NCBI GenBank assembly: GCA_035524335.1
Contig: DATKPE010000059.1
Span: 1 to 26,632 of the forward strand
From: DATKPE01 sp035524335
GTDB lineage: Bacteria > Bacteroidota > Ignavibacteria > UBA10030 > SZUA-254
Direction: 5' to 3'
Length of the DNA: 26,632 nucleotides
Shown here: piece by piece, positions 1 to 6,194 of the stretch
Position numbering within the stretch: position 1 is the stretch's first letter
How the letters are laid out: each line of letters starts with the position of its first letter
The notes under the pieces: model-generated
Seen by the model: only the letters and a program-made list of their open reading frames with translations
Told to the model about the DNA's origin: nothing
Databases searched by the model: none
Program-made: the position numbers and the translations under genes

Positions 1-2
1 TC

Positions 3-113
3 GCGCTCTACGGTCTTTCCGCCCGGCTCTCCGGTTCCGAAGAGTTCCGGCGGCTCTGCATTGCGCACCGCGAGGCGATGGAGCGGCTTCAGAGGAGCCG
101 TTCTGCCGTTTGA
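3..113 (+). CDS. C-terminal tail of an unidentified protein (5' end outside window)
   Basis: An open frame enters from the left edge and stops at TGA 111-113, giving 36 residues that begin ALYGLSARLSGSEEF and end in a basic, helical segment (HREAMERLQRSRSAV). The mix of Arg, Glu and Leu looks like a real soluble helical C-terminus, but the piece is too short to assign to a family. It lies in a different frame from the downstream glycosyltransferase, about 100 bases before its start. It could be a chance open frame. Confidence 0.4.
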   Translation, partial: ALYGLSARLSGSEEFRRLCIAHREAMERLQRSRSAV

Positions 114-139
114 TTCCGCACCGGAAATTGCTATCTTTA
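109..139 (+). promoter_or_regulatory. Candidate Bacteroidota-type promoter (TTTG / TATCTTTA)
   Basis: TTTG at 109-112 is followed after 19 bases by TATCTTTA at 132-139. The Bacteroidota housekeeping promoter is TTTG, 19-21 bases, TAnnTTTG; only the last base differs. Transcription would begin near 146, leaving a leader of about 68 bases before the glycosyltransferase ATG at 214. The -33 element overlaps the end of the preceding frame. The match is by eye and the motif is short. Confidence 0.35.
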
Positions 140-213
140 TACAGGATACGGGATCACCTTCAGAACTTCAGCCCGCACGTGAAACCTCGACAATCTTCAG
201 GAACTACCACGCC

Positions 214-1251
214 ATGAACGGGGAACAACTCTCCCCGCAGGGCGGCTCACACGGTGCACCGCTGGTTTCCGTGATCATTCCGGCGAAAAATGCCGCCTCC
301 ACGATCGGCATCGTCCTCCGGGGCGTCCGCCGCTCGTCCTACCGGCATATCGAAATGATCGTCGCGGACGACGGCTCAACCGATGCGACCGCCGCCGCGG
401 CCGTCCAGGGCGGAGCGCGGATCGTGACCTCCTCGTCCGGTTCCGGCGCCAACCACGCCCGGAATACCGGCGCCGCCGCCGCCCGCGGCGAGGTGCTCAT
501 TTTCATCGATGCGGACATCGTCATCGCCCGCGATACCATCATGACCATCGTCGAATCGCTCGAGGACCGCAGTGCCGATGCCGTCGTCGGCATCTACACG
601 GCGAAACACCGGCATGAATCGTTCATCAGCCAGTATAAAAACCTCTGGGTCCGGTACTCGTATCTCAAAAGTCCCCCCGCAATCGACTGGATGTTCGGGG
701 CGATATCCGGCATCCGGAAGGATGCCTTCCTTGCCATCGGCGGGTTCGACGGGAACCTGCTCGCGCGGGAAGGGCACGACGACATCGAACTCGGAAAACG
801 GCTCTCCCGCGCCCGTCTCTCGATCACGCTCAACCTCGACTGCGAGGTGGAACACCTGAAACAGTATTCGCTCCGCTCGTTCATTCTGAACGAATACCGC
901 CGCAGTGCGGGATTCGCCACGCTCGCCCTCCGTCTGGGGGAGGAGGGAACTGCGCTGAAACGCGGCTTTGCAAACGTTTCCCCTGTCTTCATCTATTCCG
1001 CGATTCTCTCCCCGCTTCTCCTTGCGGCGCTCCTGGGCGGACTGCTCCACCTGGTTCCGGCCACGATTCCCGCCGCCGCCGGGGCTCTCTACCTTCTCAT
1101 GAATATCCGGTTCCTGAACTACCTCGAACAGGTCCGCGGCCTCTTCGCCATGATGGCGATGATCCCGATCCTCTTTCTGGACCACCTCGTCTGCTTCGCC
1201 GGAAGCGTGGCCGGTTTTCTGCGGGGCGGGAACGGAAAGGAGAGGGGCTGA
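214..1251 (+). CDS. Family 2 glycosyltransferase with C-terminal membrane segments
   Basis: The 345-residue protein has the GT-A fold signature of family 2 transferases: a VSVIIPAKN first strand (residues 18-26), DDGSTD (52-57) for nucleotide binding, and IDAD (98-101) as the metal-binding DxD-like site. These are followed by a GGFD/HDDIELGKRL acceptor-side segment. Hydrophobic stretches in the last third (after about residue 250) should anchor it in the inner membrane with the catalytic domain in the cytoplasm. Such enzymes move sugars from nucleotide-sugars to lipid or polysaccharide acceptors; donor and acceptor cannot be read here. The frame is open from 61, but ATG 214 is preferred because AGGAA at 199-203 precedes it and conserved sequence begins only after it. 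queE starts 42 bases after the stop, so co-transcription is possible without an obvious shared role. Confidence 0.88.
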   Translation: MNGEQLSPQGGSHGAPLVSVIIPAKNAASTIGIVLRGVRRSSYRHIEMIVADDGSTDATAAAAVQGGARIVTSSSGSGANHARNTGAAAARGEVLIFIDADIVIARDTIMTIVESLEDRSADAVVGIYTAKHRHESFISQYKNLWVRYSYLKSPPAIDWMFGAISGIRKDAFLAIGGFDGNLLAREGHDDIELGKRLSRARLSITLNLDCEVEHLKQYSLRSFILNEYRRSAGFATLALRLGEEGTALKRGFANVSPVFIYSAILSPLLLAALLGGLLHLVPATIPAAAGALYLLMNIRFLNYLEQVRGLFAMMAMIPILFLDHLVCFAGSVAGFLRGGNGKERG

Positions 1252-1293
1252 CCGCAGGGCGGAAAGTGCGGATCCCTGCTCGTCATCACAGCC

Positions 1294-1953
1294 ATGATCA
1301 AAAACAAACCCGACACGCTGGTCGTCAACGAGATCTACCTGAGCATCCAGGGGGAATCGACCCATACCGGCCGCCCCTGTGTCTTCGTCCGCCTTACCTA
1401 CTGCAACATCCGCTGTTCCTACTGCGATTCCACCGCGGCATTCGAAGAGGGGACCGAGATGACCATCGCGGAGATCCTGAAGCGGGTGGGGGAATACGAC
1501 TGCCGGCTCGTCGAGGTGACGGGCGGAGAGCCGCTCTTCCAGGAAAACTGCCCGATCCTCCTCAGGAAGCTCTGTGCCGCCGGGTATGAGGTTTTGCTGG
1601 AAACCGGAGGGACGATCCCGATCGATCGGATCGATCCCGGGGTGACGCGGATCGTCGATCTCAAATGTCCGTCGAGCGGTATGGCGAAGAAAAACCTCTG
1701 GGAGAATATGGGCTTTCTCCGGCCTGCCGATGAAGTCAAGTTCGTGATCGGGACGCGGGAGGATTATGAATGGGCAAAGGAGGCGATCCGCAGGTACGAT
1801 CTGACTGCGAAAGCGGGGGTCCTGATGTCGGTGGTCTTCGGGAAACTGGAACCGGTCCGGCTCTGCGAGTGGATCCTGGCCGACCGGCTCAAGGTGCGGT
1901 TTCAGCTGCAGGCGCATAAATATATCTGGAGTCCGGAGGCGAAGGGAGTCTGA
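1294..1953 (+). CDS. queE: 7-carboxy-7-deazaguanine synthase (radical SAM)
   Basis: QueE converts 6-carboxytetrahydropterin to 7-carboxy-7-deazaguanine with S-adenosylmethionine and a [4Fe-4S] cluster, on the way to preQ0 and queuosine in tRNA. The 219-residue product shows the family start (VNEIYLSIQGES), the cluster motif Cys37-x3-Cys41-x2-Cys44 in YCNIRCSYCD, the VTGGEPL SAM-binding strand and a C-terminal RFQLQAHKYIW. Length is normal for the family. No strong ribosome-binding site is visible before ATG 1294, but the frame and family start agree. Its TGA directly abuts the ATG of queC, so the two are almost certainly translated from one message and catalyse consecutive steps. Confidence 0.95.
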   Translation: MIKNKPDTLVVNEIYLSIQGESTHTGRPCVFVRLTYCNIRCSYCDSTAAFEEGTEMTIAEILKRVGEYDCRLVEVTGGEPLFQENCPILLRKLCAAGYEVLLETGGTIPIDRIDPGVTRIVDLKCPSSGMAKKNLWENMGFLRPADEVKFVIGTREDYEWAKEAIRRYDLTAKAGVLMSVVFGKLEPVRLCEWILADRLKVRFQLQAHKYIWSPEAKGV

Positions 1954-2664
1954 ATGGCGGCGGAGACCGGACGGCACAGGGGAGAGCGGCCGATCGCCAT
2001 CGTGCTGGTGAGCGGAGGAATGGACAGCTGTGTCACCGCCGCGATCGCCGCGGCGGAATGCCGGCCAGCGTTTCTCCATGTGAATTACGGCCAGCGGACT
2101 GAACGGCGGGAACTCCAGGCCTTTCACGACATCGCCGATGCCTACCATGTCGAAGACCGGCTGGTCGTCTCCATCGAACACCTGAAACAGATCGGCGGGT
2201 CGAGTCTGACCGACCGCTCCATCGCCGTCGAGAAGGCGGACCTCCACCGGAAGGGTATTCCCACTTCCTACGTCCCGTTCCGGAACGCGCACATGCTGTC
2301 GATCGCGGTAAGCTGGGGCGAAGTGCTCGGGGCGGCGCGGATTTATATCGGGGCTGTGGAGGAGGACTCCTCGGGATATCCGGACTGCCGGGAAGAATTT
2401 TATCGCGCGTTCAATGACGCCATCCGGGCCGGGACGAAACCCGAAACCCGGCTCGAGATTCAGACGCCGATCATACACCTTTCGAAAGCATCGATCATCC
2501 GGCGGGGGCTGGAGCTCGGCGCCCCGCTCGCCCTGACCTGGTCGTGTTACCAGGCAGAAGATCTCGCCTGCGGGGTGTGTGACAGCTGTGCGCTCCGTCT
2601 GCGGGCATTCCAGGAAACCGGAATAAAAGATCCGATACCGTATCAAATCCGTCCGAAGTATTAA
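1954..2664 (+). CDS. queC: 7-cyano-7-deazaguanine synthase
   Basis: QueC is an ATP-dependent, zinc-binding enzyme that turns 7-carboxy-7-deazaguanine into preQ0 (7-cyano-7-deazaguanine) with ammonia. The 236-residue product contains the PP-loop SGGMDS (about residues 20-25), the VNYGQR and PFRNAHMLSIA segments typical of the family, and the C-terminal zinc site made of a WSCY cysteine plus CGVCDSC. It starts at the base after the queE stop. No queD, queF or preQ1 riboswitch is nearby, so the rest of the pathway must be elsewhere. Confidence 0.95.
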   Translation: MAAETGRHRGERPIAIVLVSGGMDSCVTAAIAAAECRPAFLHVNYGQRTERRELQAFHDIADAYHVEDRLVVSIEHLKQIGGSSLTDRSIAVEKADLHRKGIPTSYVPFRNAHMLSIAVSWGEVLGAARIYIGAVEEDSSGYPDCREEFYRAFNDAIRAGTKPETRLEIQTPIIHLSKASIIRRGLELGAPLALTWSCYQAEDLACGVCDSCALRLRAFQETGIKDPIPYQIRPKY

Positions 2665-2742
2665 ACCTTTCCCCCTTTTTCCTGTTCTAACATCAATAGA
2701 AATAGCAAAATTTCACGCATGTGATCTGTTTTACGTGAGAAT

Positions 2743-2770
2743 TTGATTGCGAACTAAATATTGTTATCAT
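2743..2770 (+). promoter_or_regulatory. Candidate promoter for the T9SS cargo gene
   Basis: The 158-base gap between queC and the next gene is strikingly A+T-rich compared with its neighbours. TTGATT (2743-2748) and TATCAT (2765-2770), 16 bases apart, resemble -35 and -10 boxes and would start a message about 46 bases before ATG 2823. A purine-rich ribosome-binding site, GGGGAAGGA, lies at 2811-2819. The boxes are imperfect. Confidence 0.35.
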
Positions 2771-2822
2771 TTGCGGGTTATTTTTAAAAATCAATAATAA
2801 TTAACAACAAGGGGAAGGATTT

Positions 2823-4826
2823 ATGGGAACAGGTTTTCGATTTTTATTCTTTCTTGCTGTTTTTATTGTACTTACAGGTAGTCTTTTCGGCCAGGTTCCG
2901 CCTGCGCCGACGAACCTGTCCGTAGTGCCGGGTATTTTAGGGACTGCAGTTCTGCACTGGGATGCCGACACAAACGCCGTATTTTTCAGGGTTTACGGCT
3001 CGATTGATGACAGTCCTTTTGTCAAAATCGGCGAGACTCCACGCAAAATCTTCATGGTAGATAATCTCTTCCCCCATCGCCAGTATCAGTTTTTTGTGAC
3101 GGGGGTCGATACAGCGGGCGAAGGCCCGGCCAGCGATACCGTCTCCTTCATGCTCGATCATATGCCCCCGCCTCCGGTCTTCGGTACGGTCCAGGGATTC
3201 GTCCTGGACAGCGCGACCGGACTGCCGGTAAAGAATGCGGAAGTTGATTTCTTCAGTACCCATAAACTCTGGTCCGTCCCGATCCACACCGATTCGGCGG
3301 GAAGCTATTCCGTCCGTCTCGACACGGGCAATTACCTCGTCCGTGCCTCCAAATTCCAGTATAAAACAGTCTGGTATAACGGCACGATGCGGATTGACAG
3401 TGCAATGGTCGTGAAGGTCCTGCAGGATTCGGTGTTCACGGCCAATTTCGTTCTTCCCCCGATCATGCCGCCGGGATTTTCGACGGTGACGGGAACGGTC
3501 TACGATTCAACGAACGGACAGCCGCTGAAGAATGCCGCGGTCTTCTTCATGCGCCCCTATCATGAGTTCAAGCGTCTGGAGGATGCGGTCGGAACGATCG
3601 GCGGTCTTCTGGCCGAACGGCTCGATTACGACGAGCTCGGCCGCCTCTATGGCGTCGTCTGGGCGGGCATCACCGATTCGAACGGTGAGTACAGCGCCCA
3701 TGTGCTGACCGGTCTCCATTACGTCGCCATGGCATACAAGCCGGGATATCTCCCGAGATTCTGGGACGACAAGGCGAGCTATTTCCATGCGACGGTCTTT
3801 CAGGTGGTCAGCGACACCAGCGGGTTCGATTTCCATCTCCTCCCGCTCCTGCCGACGAACAACAGCCTGAGCGGCGATGTGCAGGATACCTCGGGCATCG
3901 GAGTCCCGGCGCATGTTCTGCTCTTCCGCCATACTCCGGCCGGATTCGTCCCGGTCAGGTATCAGATGACCGATTCGCTCGGCAACTTTAATTTCCGGAA
4001 CGTGATCAGCGGCGGCGTCTTCATACTGAAGGCCTACCCGATCGGCGGATACTCGCCGGCGTGGTACAGTGCTTCCGCCTGCGGCGTCCGGAACTGGCAC
4101 AACGCGGACACGATCCACGATGTCGGCGCGGTGACCGGCGTGAACATCTGCGTCATGCCCGCACCCGAGGGCGGCTTCAGCACCATCAGCGGGCTGATCA
4201 ATGCTCCGTCGCAGACCCCCGGAGTGAAGAAAAATGCCCCGATGACCACCAGTCCGCTCGGCGATGTCACGGTCTACGCCCTCTCGGCCGATTCCGGACA
4301 GGTTCTCGCCGTCGATGTCTCGGCGCCGGACGGATCGTTCGAACTCGACAATGTTCCGGCAGGTGCCTACACGCTGGACGTCGACAGGGAAGGGTACTCC
4401 ATGTCCGGCGGATCGCCGTCGGTGACGGTGGATGCATCGAACAACTATCAGAACTCCGGAAACGTGGTCAATGTCTCGCCGGATCAGGTCACCGCGGTGA
4501 AGGAACCGGGCACGGGCCTGCCGACGGTATTCCGGCTCGACCAGAACTATCCGAATCCGTTCAACCCGACGACCCAGATCCGGTTTGCCCTGCCGGTGCA
4601 GAGCAACGTCACGGTCCGGGTCTACAATCTCATCGGGCAGGAAGTGGCTGTGCTCGTCAACGAGAACAGGGCGGCGGGGTACCACGTCGTTTCCTGGAAC
4701 GGGATCAATGCGGGCGGTCTGCCAGCGGCCAGCGGCGTCTACTTTGTCAGGATGTCCGCGACGCCTCTCGTCGGCAATGACCGGTCACCCTATAATGAGA
4801 CCCGGAAAATGGTGCTCCTGAAGTAG
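2823..4826 (+). CDS. Secreted multidomain protein with T9SS C-terminal sorting domain
   Basis: The 667-residue protein begins with a signal peptide (hydrophobic 5-20, probable cleavage near residue 24). A fibronectin type III-like domain follows (about 27-110, PAPTNLSV...YRVYGS-type strands). Four carboxypeptidase-regulatory-like beta-sandwich units come next (about 120-212, 219-342, 346-445, 452-552), each opening with a GxVxD/GTVYDSTNGQPL-type strand. The last 100 residues (568-667) are a type IX secretion sorting domain with NYPNPFNP, VYNLIGQEV, ASGVYFVR and a terminal KMVLLK. It should cross the inner membrane by Sec and the outer membrane by T9SS, and be attached to or shed from the surface. 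No catalytic domain is seen; adhesion or matrix function is only a guess. Its own promoter region and terminator make it a single-gene unit. Confidence 0.88.
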   Translation: MGTGFRFLFFLAVFIVLTGSLFGQVPPAPTNLSVVPGILGTAVLHWDADTNAVFFRVYGSIDDSPFVKIGETPRKIFMVDNLFPHRQYQFFVTGVDTAGEGPASDTVSFMLDHMPPPPVFGTVQGFVLDSATGLPVKNAEVDFFSTHKLWSVPIHTDSAGSYSVRLDTGNYLVRASKFQYKTVWYNGTMRIDSAMVVKVLQDSVFTANFVLPPIMPPGFSTVTGTVYDSTNGQPLKNAAVFFMRPYHEFKRLEDAVGTIGGLLAERLDYDELGRLYGVVWAGITDSNGEYSAHVLTGLHYVAMAYKPGYLPRFWDDKASYFHATVFQVVSDTSGFDFHLLPLLPTNNSLSGDVQDTSGIGVPAHVLLFRHTPAGFVPVRYQMTDSLGNFNFRNVISGGVFILKAYPIGGYSPAWYSASACGVRNWHNADTIHDVGAVTGVNICVMPAPEGGFSTISGLINAPSQTPGVKKNAPMTTSPLGDVTVYALSADSGQVLAVDVSAPDGSFELDNVPAGAYTLDVDREGYSMSGGSPSVTVDASNNYQNSGNVVNVSPDQVTAVKEPGTGLPTVFRLDQNYPNPFNPTTQIRFALPVQSNVTVRVYNLIGQEVAVLVNENRAAGYHVVSWNGINAGGLPAASGVYFVRMSATPLVGNDRSPYNETRKMVLLK

Positions 4827-4853
4827 CAGGTGCAGATACGCAGGGTAAGACTG

Positions 4854-4887
4854 AAAGGACGGCCGGAGAGGCCGTCCTTTCTTTTTA
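4854..4887 (+). terminator. Rho-independent terminator
   Basis: A perfect 11-base-pair stem (AAAGGACGGCC at 4854-4864 with GGCCGTCCTTT at 4870-4880) with a five-base loop is followed by CTTTTTAA. It lies 27 bases after the stop of the T9SS cargo and separates that gene from the pilin locus. Confidence 0.9.
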
Positions 4888-4905
4888 ATGCTCTGCGGGT
4901 CGGAA

Positions 4906-4955
4906 TAAACGGCAATATTTACCGTTTAGATAGTAATATTTTCACTGTTTGGATA
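4906..4955 (+). promoter_or_regulatory. Inverted plus direct repeat upstream of the pilin promoter; possible activator site
   Basis: TAAACGG (4906-4912) and CCGTTTA (4922-4928) form a perfect 7-base inverted repeat with a 9-base spacer. The segment AATATTTACCGTTTAGATA (4914-4932) recurs, slightly diverged and lengthened by two bases, at 4935-4955 (AATATTTTCACTGTTTGGATA without its last base is the second copy), a spacing of 21 bases or two helical turns. It lies about 110-155 bases upstream of the start predicted from the sigma-54-like site at 5038, which is the usual distance for enhancer-binding activators. The link is inferred. Confidence 0.4.
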
Positions 4956-5037
4956 TCGATGAAAAGAAATTTGTGAGGGAATTGCTTATTTTTGATGAAA
5001 AATGCACATTGTGATATGCAAAGCCGCTCTTTCCGGG

Positions 5038-5052
5038 TGGCACAAGCGTTGT
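5038..5052 (+). promoter_or_regulatory. Candidate sigma-54 (RpoN) promoter of the pilin genes
   Basis: TGGCACAAGCGTTGT matches the -24/-12 consensus TGGCAC-N5-TTGC in every fixed position except the last (T for C). The GG and G of the two elements have the required spacing. Transcription would begin near 5063, 27 bases before the first pilin ATG. Sigma-54 control of major pilin genes is well known in other bacteria (for example pilA of Pseudomonas and Myxococcus), which raises the prior for this location. Confidence 0.55.
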
Positions 5053-5088
5053 TCATTTCTCAGGTGTAGAATAACAGCTGAGGTGAAC
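5051..5088 (+). repeat. Dyad over the pilin leader that includes its ribosome-binding site
   Basis: GTTCA (5051-5055) pairs with TGAAC (5084-5088) and CTCAG (5059-5063) with CTGAG (5078-5082), forming one interrupted dyad. The right arm contains the ribosome-binding site GAGGTGA (5080-5086) that serves ATG 5090. A message starting at the sigma-54-like site would lack the left arm, whereas readthrough RNA from upstream would contain it. Confidence 0.4.
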
Positions 5089-5089
5089 A

Positions 5090-5467
5090 ATGGGGCAACA
5101 GCAACTACTGCTACTCATATTAGGAGTCATTATCGTCGGGATATCGATCGGCGTCGGAGTCACGCAGTTCATGGGAAATCATGAACAGGCGAACAGGGAT
5201 GCCGTGACCGCCAAGTTGATTGGCATCGCTGCAGATGCCTATCATTATAAACTCCGGCCCAGCGCAATGGGCGGCGGGAGTCAGTCCTATATCGGGTATG
5301 CCATTCCGGGCAAATTGACCAAGGACGACAATGGTTTGTATACGATCGGAACGGTGTCGACGGGAACAGTCCAGCTGATGGGCACCTCGGCGCTGAATAC
5401 CGCCTGGATTGCGACCTGTACGGTCGACGATACCGGGACGACGGTTGTTTCCTATTCAGGCTGGTAA
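5090..5467 (+). CDS. Type IV pilin-like protein, copy 1 (non-canonical N-terminus)
   Basis: The product has 125 residues. After MGQQQ comes one uninterrupted hydrophobic helix (residues 6-27, LLLLILGVIIVGISIGVGV), then a small polar, Gly/Thr/Ser-rich domain ending in SYSGW. The layout, a short protein with an N-terminal helix and a C-terminal beta-rich head next to pilus assembly genes, fits a pilin. The usual prepilin leader is missing: at most the two residues MG could be removed, and the position equivalent to Glu5 is Leu. There is a single cysteine (Cys110), so no internal disulfide loop can form. GAGGTGA at 5080-5086 supports the start. It is about 61% identical, without gaps, to the next protein. 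I infer a major pilin; a small membrane protein of other function is possible. Confidence 0.75.
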   Translation: MGQQQLLLLILGVIIVGISIGVGVTQFMGNHEQANRDAVTAKLIGIAADAYHYKLRPSAMGGGSQSYIGYAIPGKLTKDDNGLYTIGTVSTGTVQLMGTSALNTAWIATCTVDDTGTTVVSYSGW

Positions 5468-5522
5468 GGTGTGTTGCTAAATTAACAATTTGTCATTTCT
5501 CATCATATAAGGGATACTAGGT

Positions 5523-5900
5523 ATGGGTCAACAGCAATTGTTACTCATCATCCTGGGTGTCATCATTGTCGGCATAGCAATTGCGGTCGGCATTTCCCAG
5601 TTTGGCGCTCACAGTACCCAGTCGAACAAGGATGGCGTCACTGCCAGCCTGGTCAACGTTGCTGCGAATGCCTATCAGTTCAAGATCCGGCCGACCACGA
5701 TGGGCGGCGGCGGAGGGGCCTATACGAATTACACCATCCCGACCAAGATGGCGAAGGATGACAACGGTTCGTATACGCTTGGGACGATAGCGACGAATTC
5801 GATCCAGATTCTCGGCACGTCGACCGTCAATACGGCGTGGGTGGCCACCTGCACGTCGGACGATACCGGCAGGACCTCCATTACGTACAGCGGCTGGTAA
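5523..5900 (+). CDS. Type IV pilin-like protein, copy 2 (non-canonical N-terminus)
   Basis: This 125-residue paralogue has the same length as copy 1. 76 of 125 positions are identical by eye, including MGQQQLLL, ILGVIIVGI, the MGGG turn, KDDNG, NTAW-ATCT and the final YSGW. Differences are mostly conservative and concentrate just after the helix (residues 28-36). It too has one cysteine (110), no basic leader and no Glu at the +5 position. A purine-rich AAGGGA about 10 bases upstream may serve ATG 5523. Only 55 bases part it from copy 1 and a strong terminator follows, so both are probably made from one abundant bicistronic message. Whether the copies assemble together or alternate cannot be told. 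Confidence 0.75.
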   Translation: MGQQQLLLIILGVIIVGIAIAVGISQFGAHSTQSNKDGVTASLVNVAANAYQFKIRPTTMGGGGGAYTNYTIPTKMAKDDNGSYTLGTIATNSIQILGTSTVNTAWVATCTSDDTGRTSITYSGW

Positions 5901-5927
5901 ACCGGATCCGGAGAGTAAGATCTGTGC

Positions 5928-5949
5928 CCCCGCGCTGAACTGTGCGGGG
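5928..5949 (+). other. RNA hairpin after the second pilin gene
   Basis: CCCCGCGC (5928-5935) pairs with GTGCGGGG (5942-5949), eight pairs with one G-U, around a six-base loop. No T-run follows. It precedes the terminator at 5976 and could protect the 3' end of the pilin message from nucleases; that role is inferred. Confidence 0.5.
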
Positions 5950-5975
5950 AGAGGGTGTAAGCGGATTGTCTACAG

Positions 5976-6022
5976 GCGTTGCCGGACGAAACCACGGTTT
6001 CGGCTCCGGCAGCGCTTTTTTT
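5976..6022 (+). terminator. Strong rho-independent terminator of the pilin pair
   Basis: An outer 11-pair stem (GCGTTGCCGGA 5976-5986 with TCCGGCAGCGC 6005-6015, one G-U) continues through a two-base bulge into an inner 7-pair stem (CGAAACC 5987-5993 with GGTTTCG 5996-6002). Seven Ts (6016-6022) follow. It should stop most transcription before the assembly genes, which begin 172 bases further on. Confidence 0.92.
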
Positions 6023-6194
6023 GTGGGAAAGCGGAAGCGGTGGCCGGGAGATCCGCGGAGGGAGGGGATCCGGGAGGGGAGGAGATAAAATGTGTTCCAG
6101 CGCACAGGCGTATTCGTTTTTTCTGATTCATCGCGTACATTAGGTCGGAATAATTGACGCGGTGCATGTATTGACTTTTTGAGGGAAAACGTCT

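Noticed and set aside
376..2646. A 756-codon open frame on the minus strand
   Set aside because: It is antisense to the glycosyltransferase, queE and queC, which have catalytic motifs in place. The minus-strand product is Arg/Pro/Asp-rich without recognisable domains.
2665..2690. T-rich tract just after queC as a terminator
   Set aside because: No stem precedes the tract, so a rho-independent terminator is not supported.
5002..5184. A 60-codon open frame before the first pilin
   Set aside because: It covers the sigma-54-like site and pilin leader and runs into the pilin gene in another frame; no ribosome-binding site or family likeness.
6152..6178. Two TTGAC copies 21 bases apart upstream of pilC
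   Set aside because: They look like -35 boxes but no matching -10 element lies at proper distance; too weak to list as a promoter.
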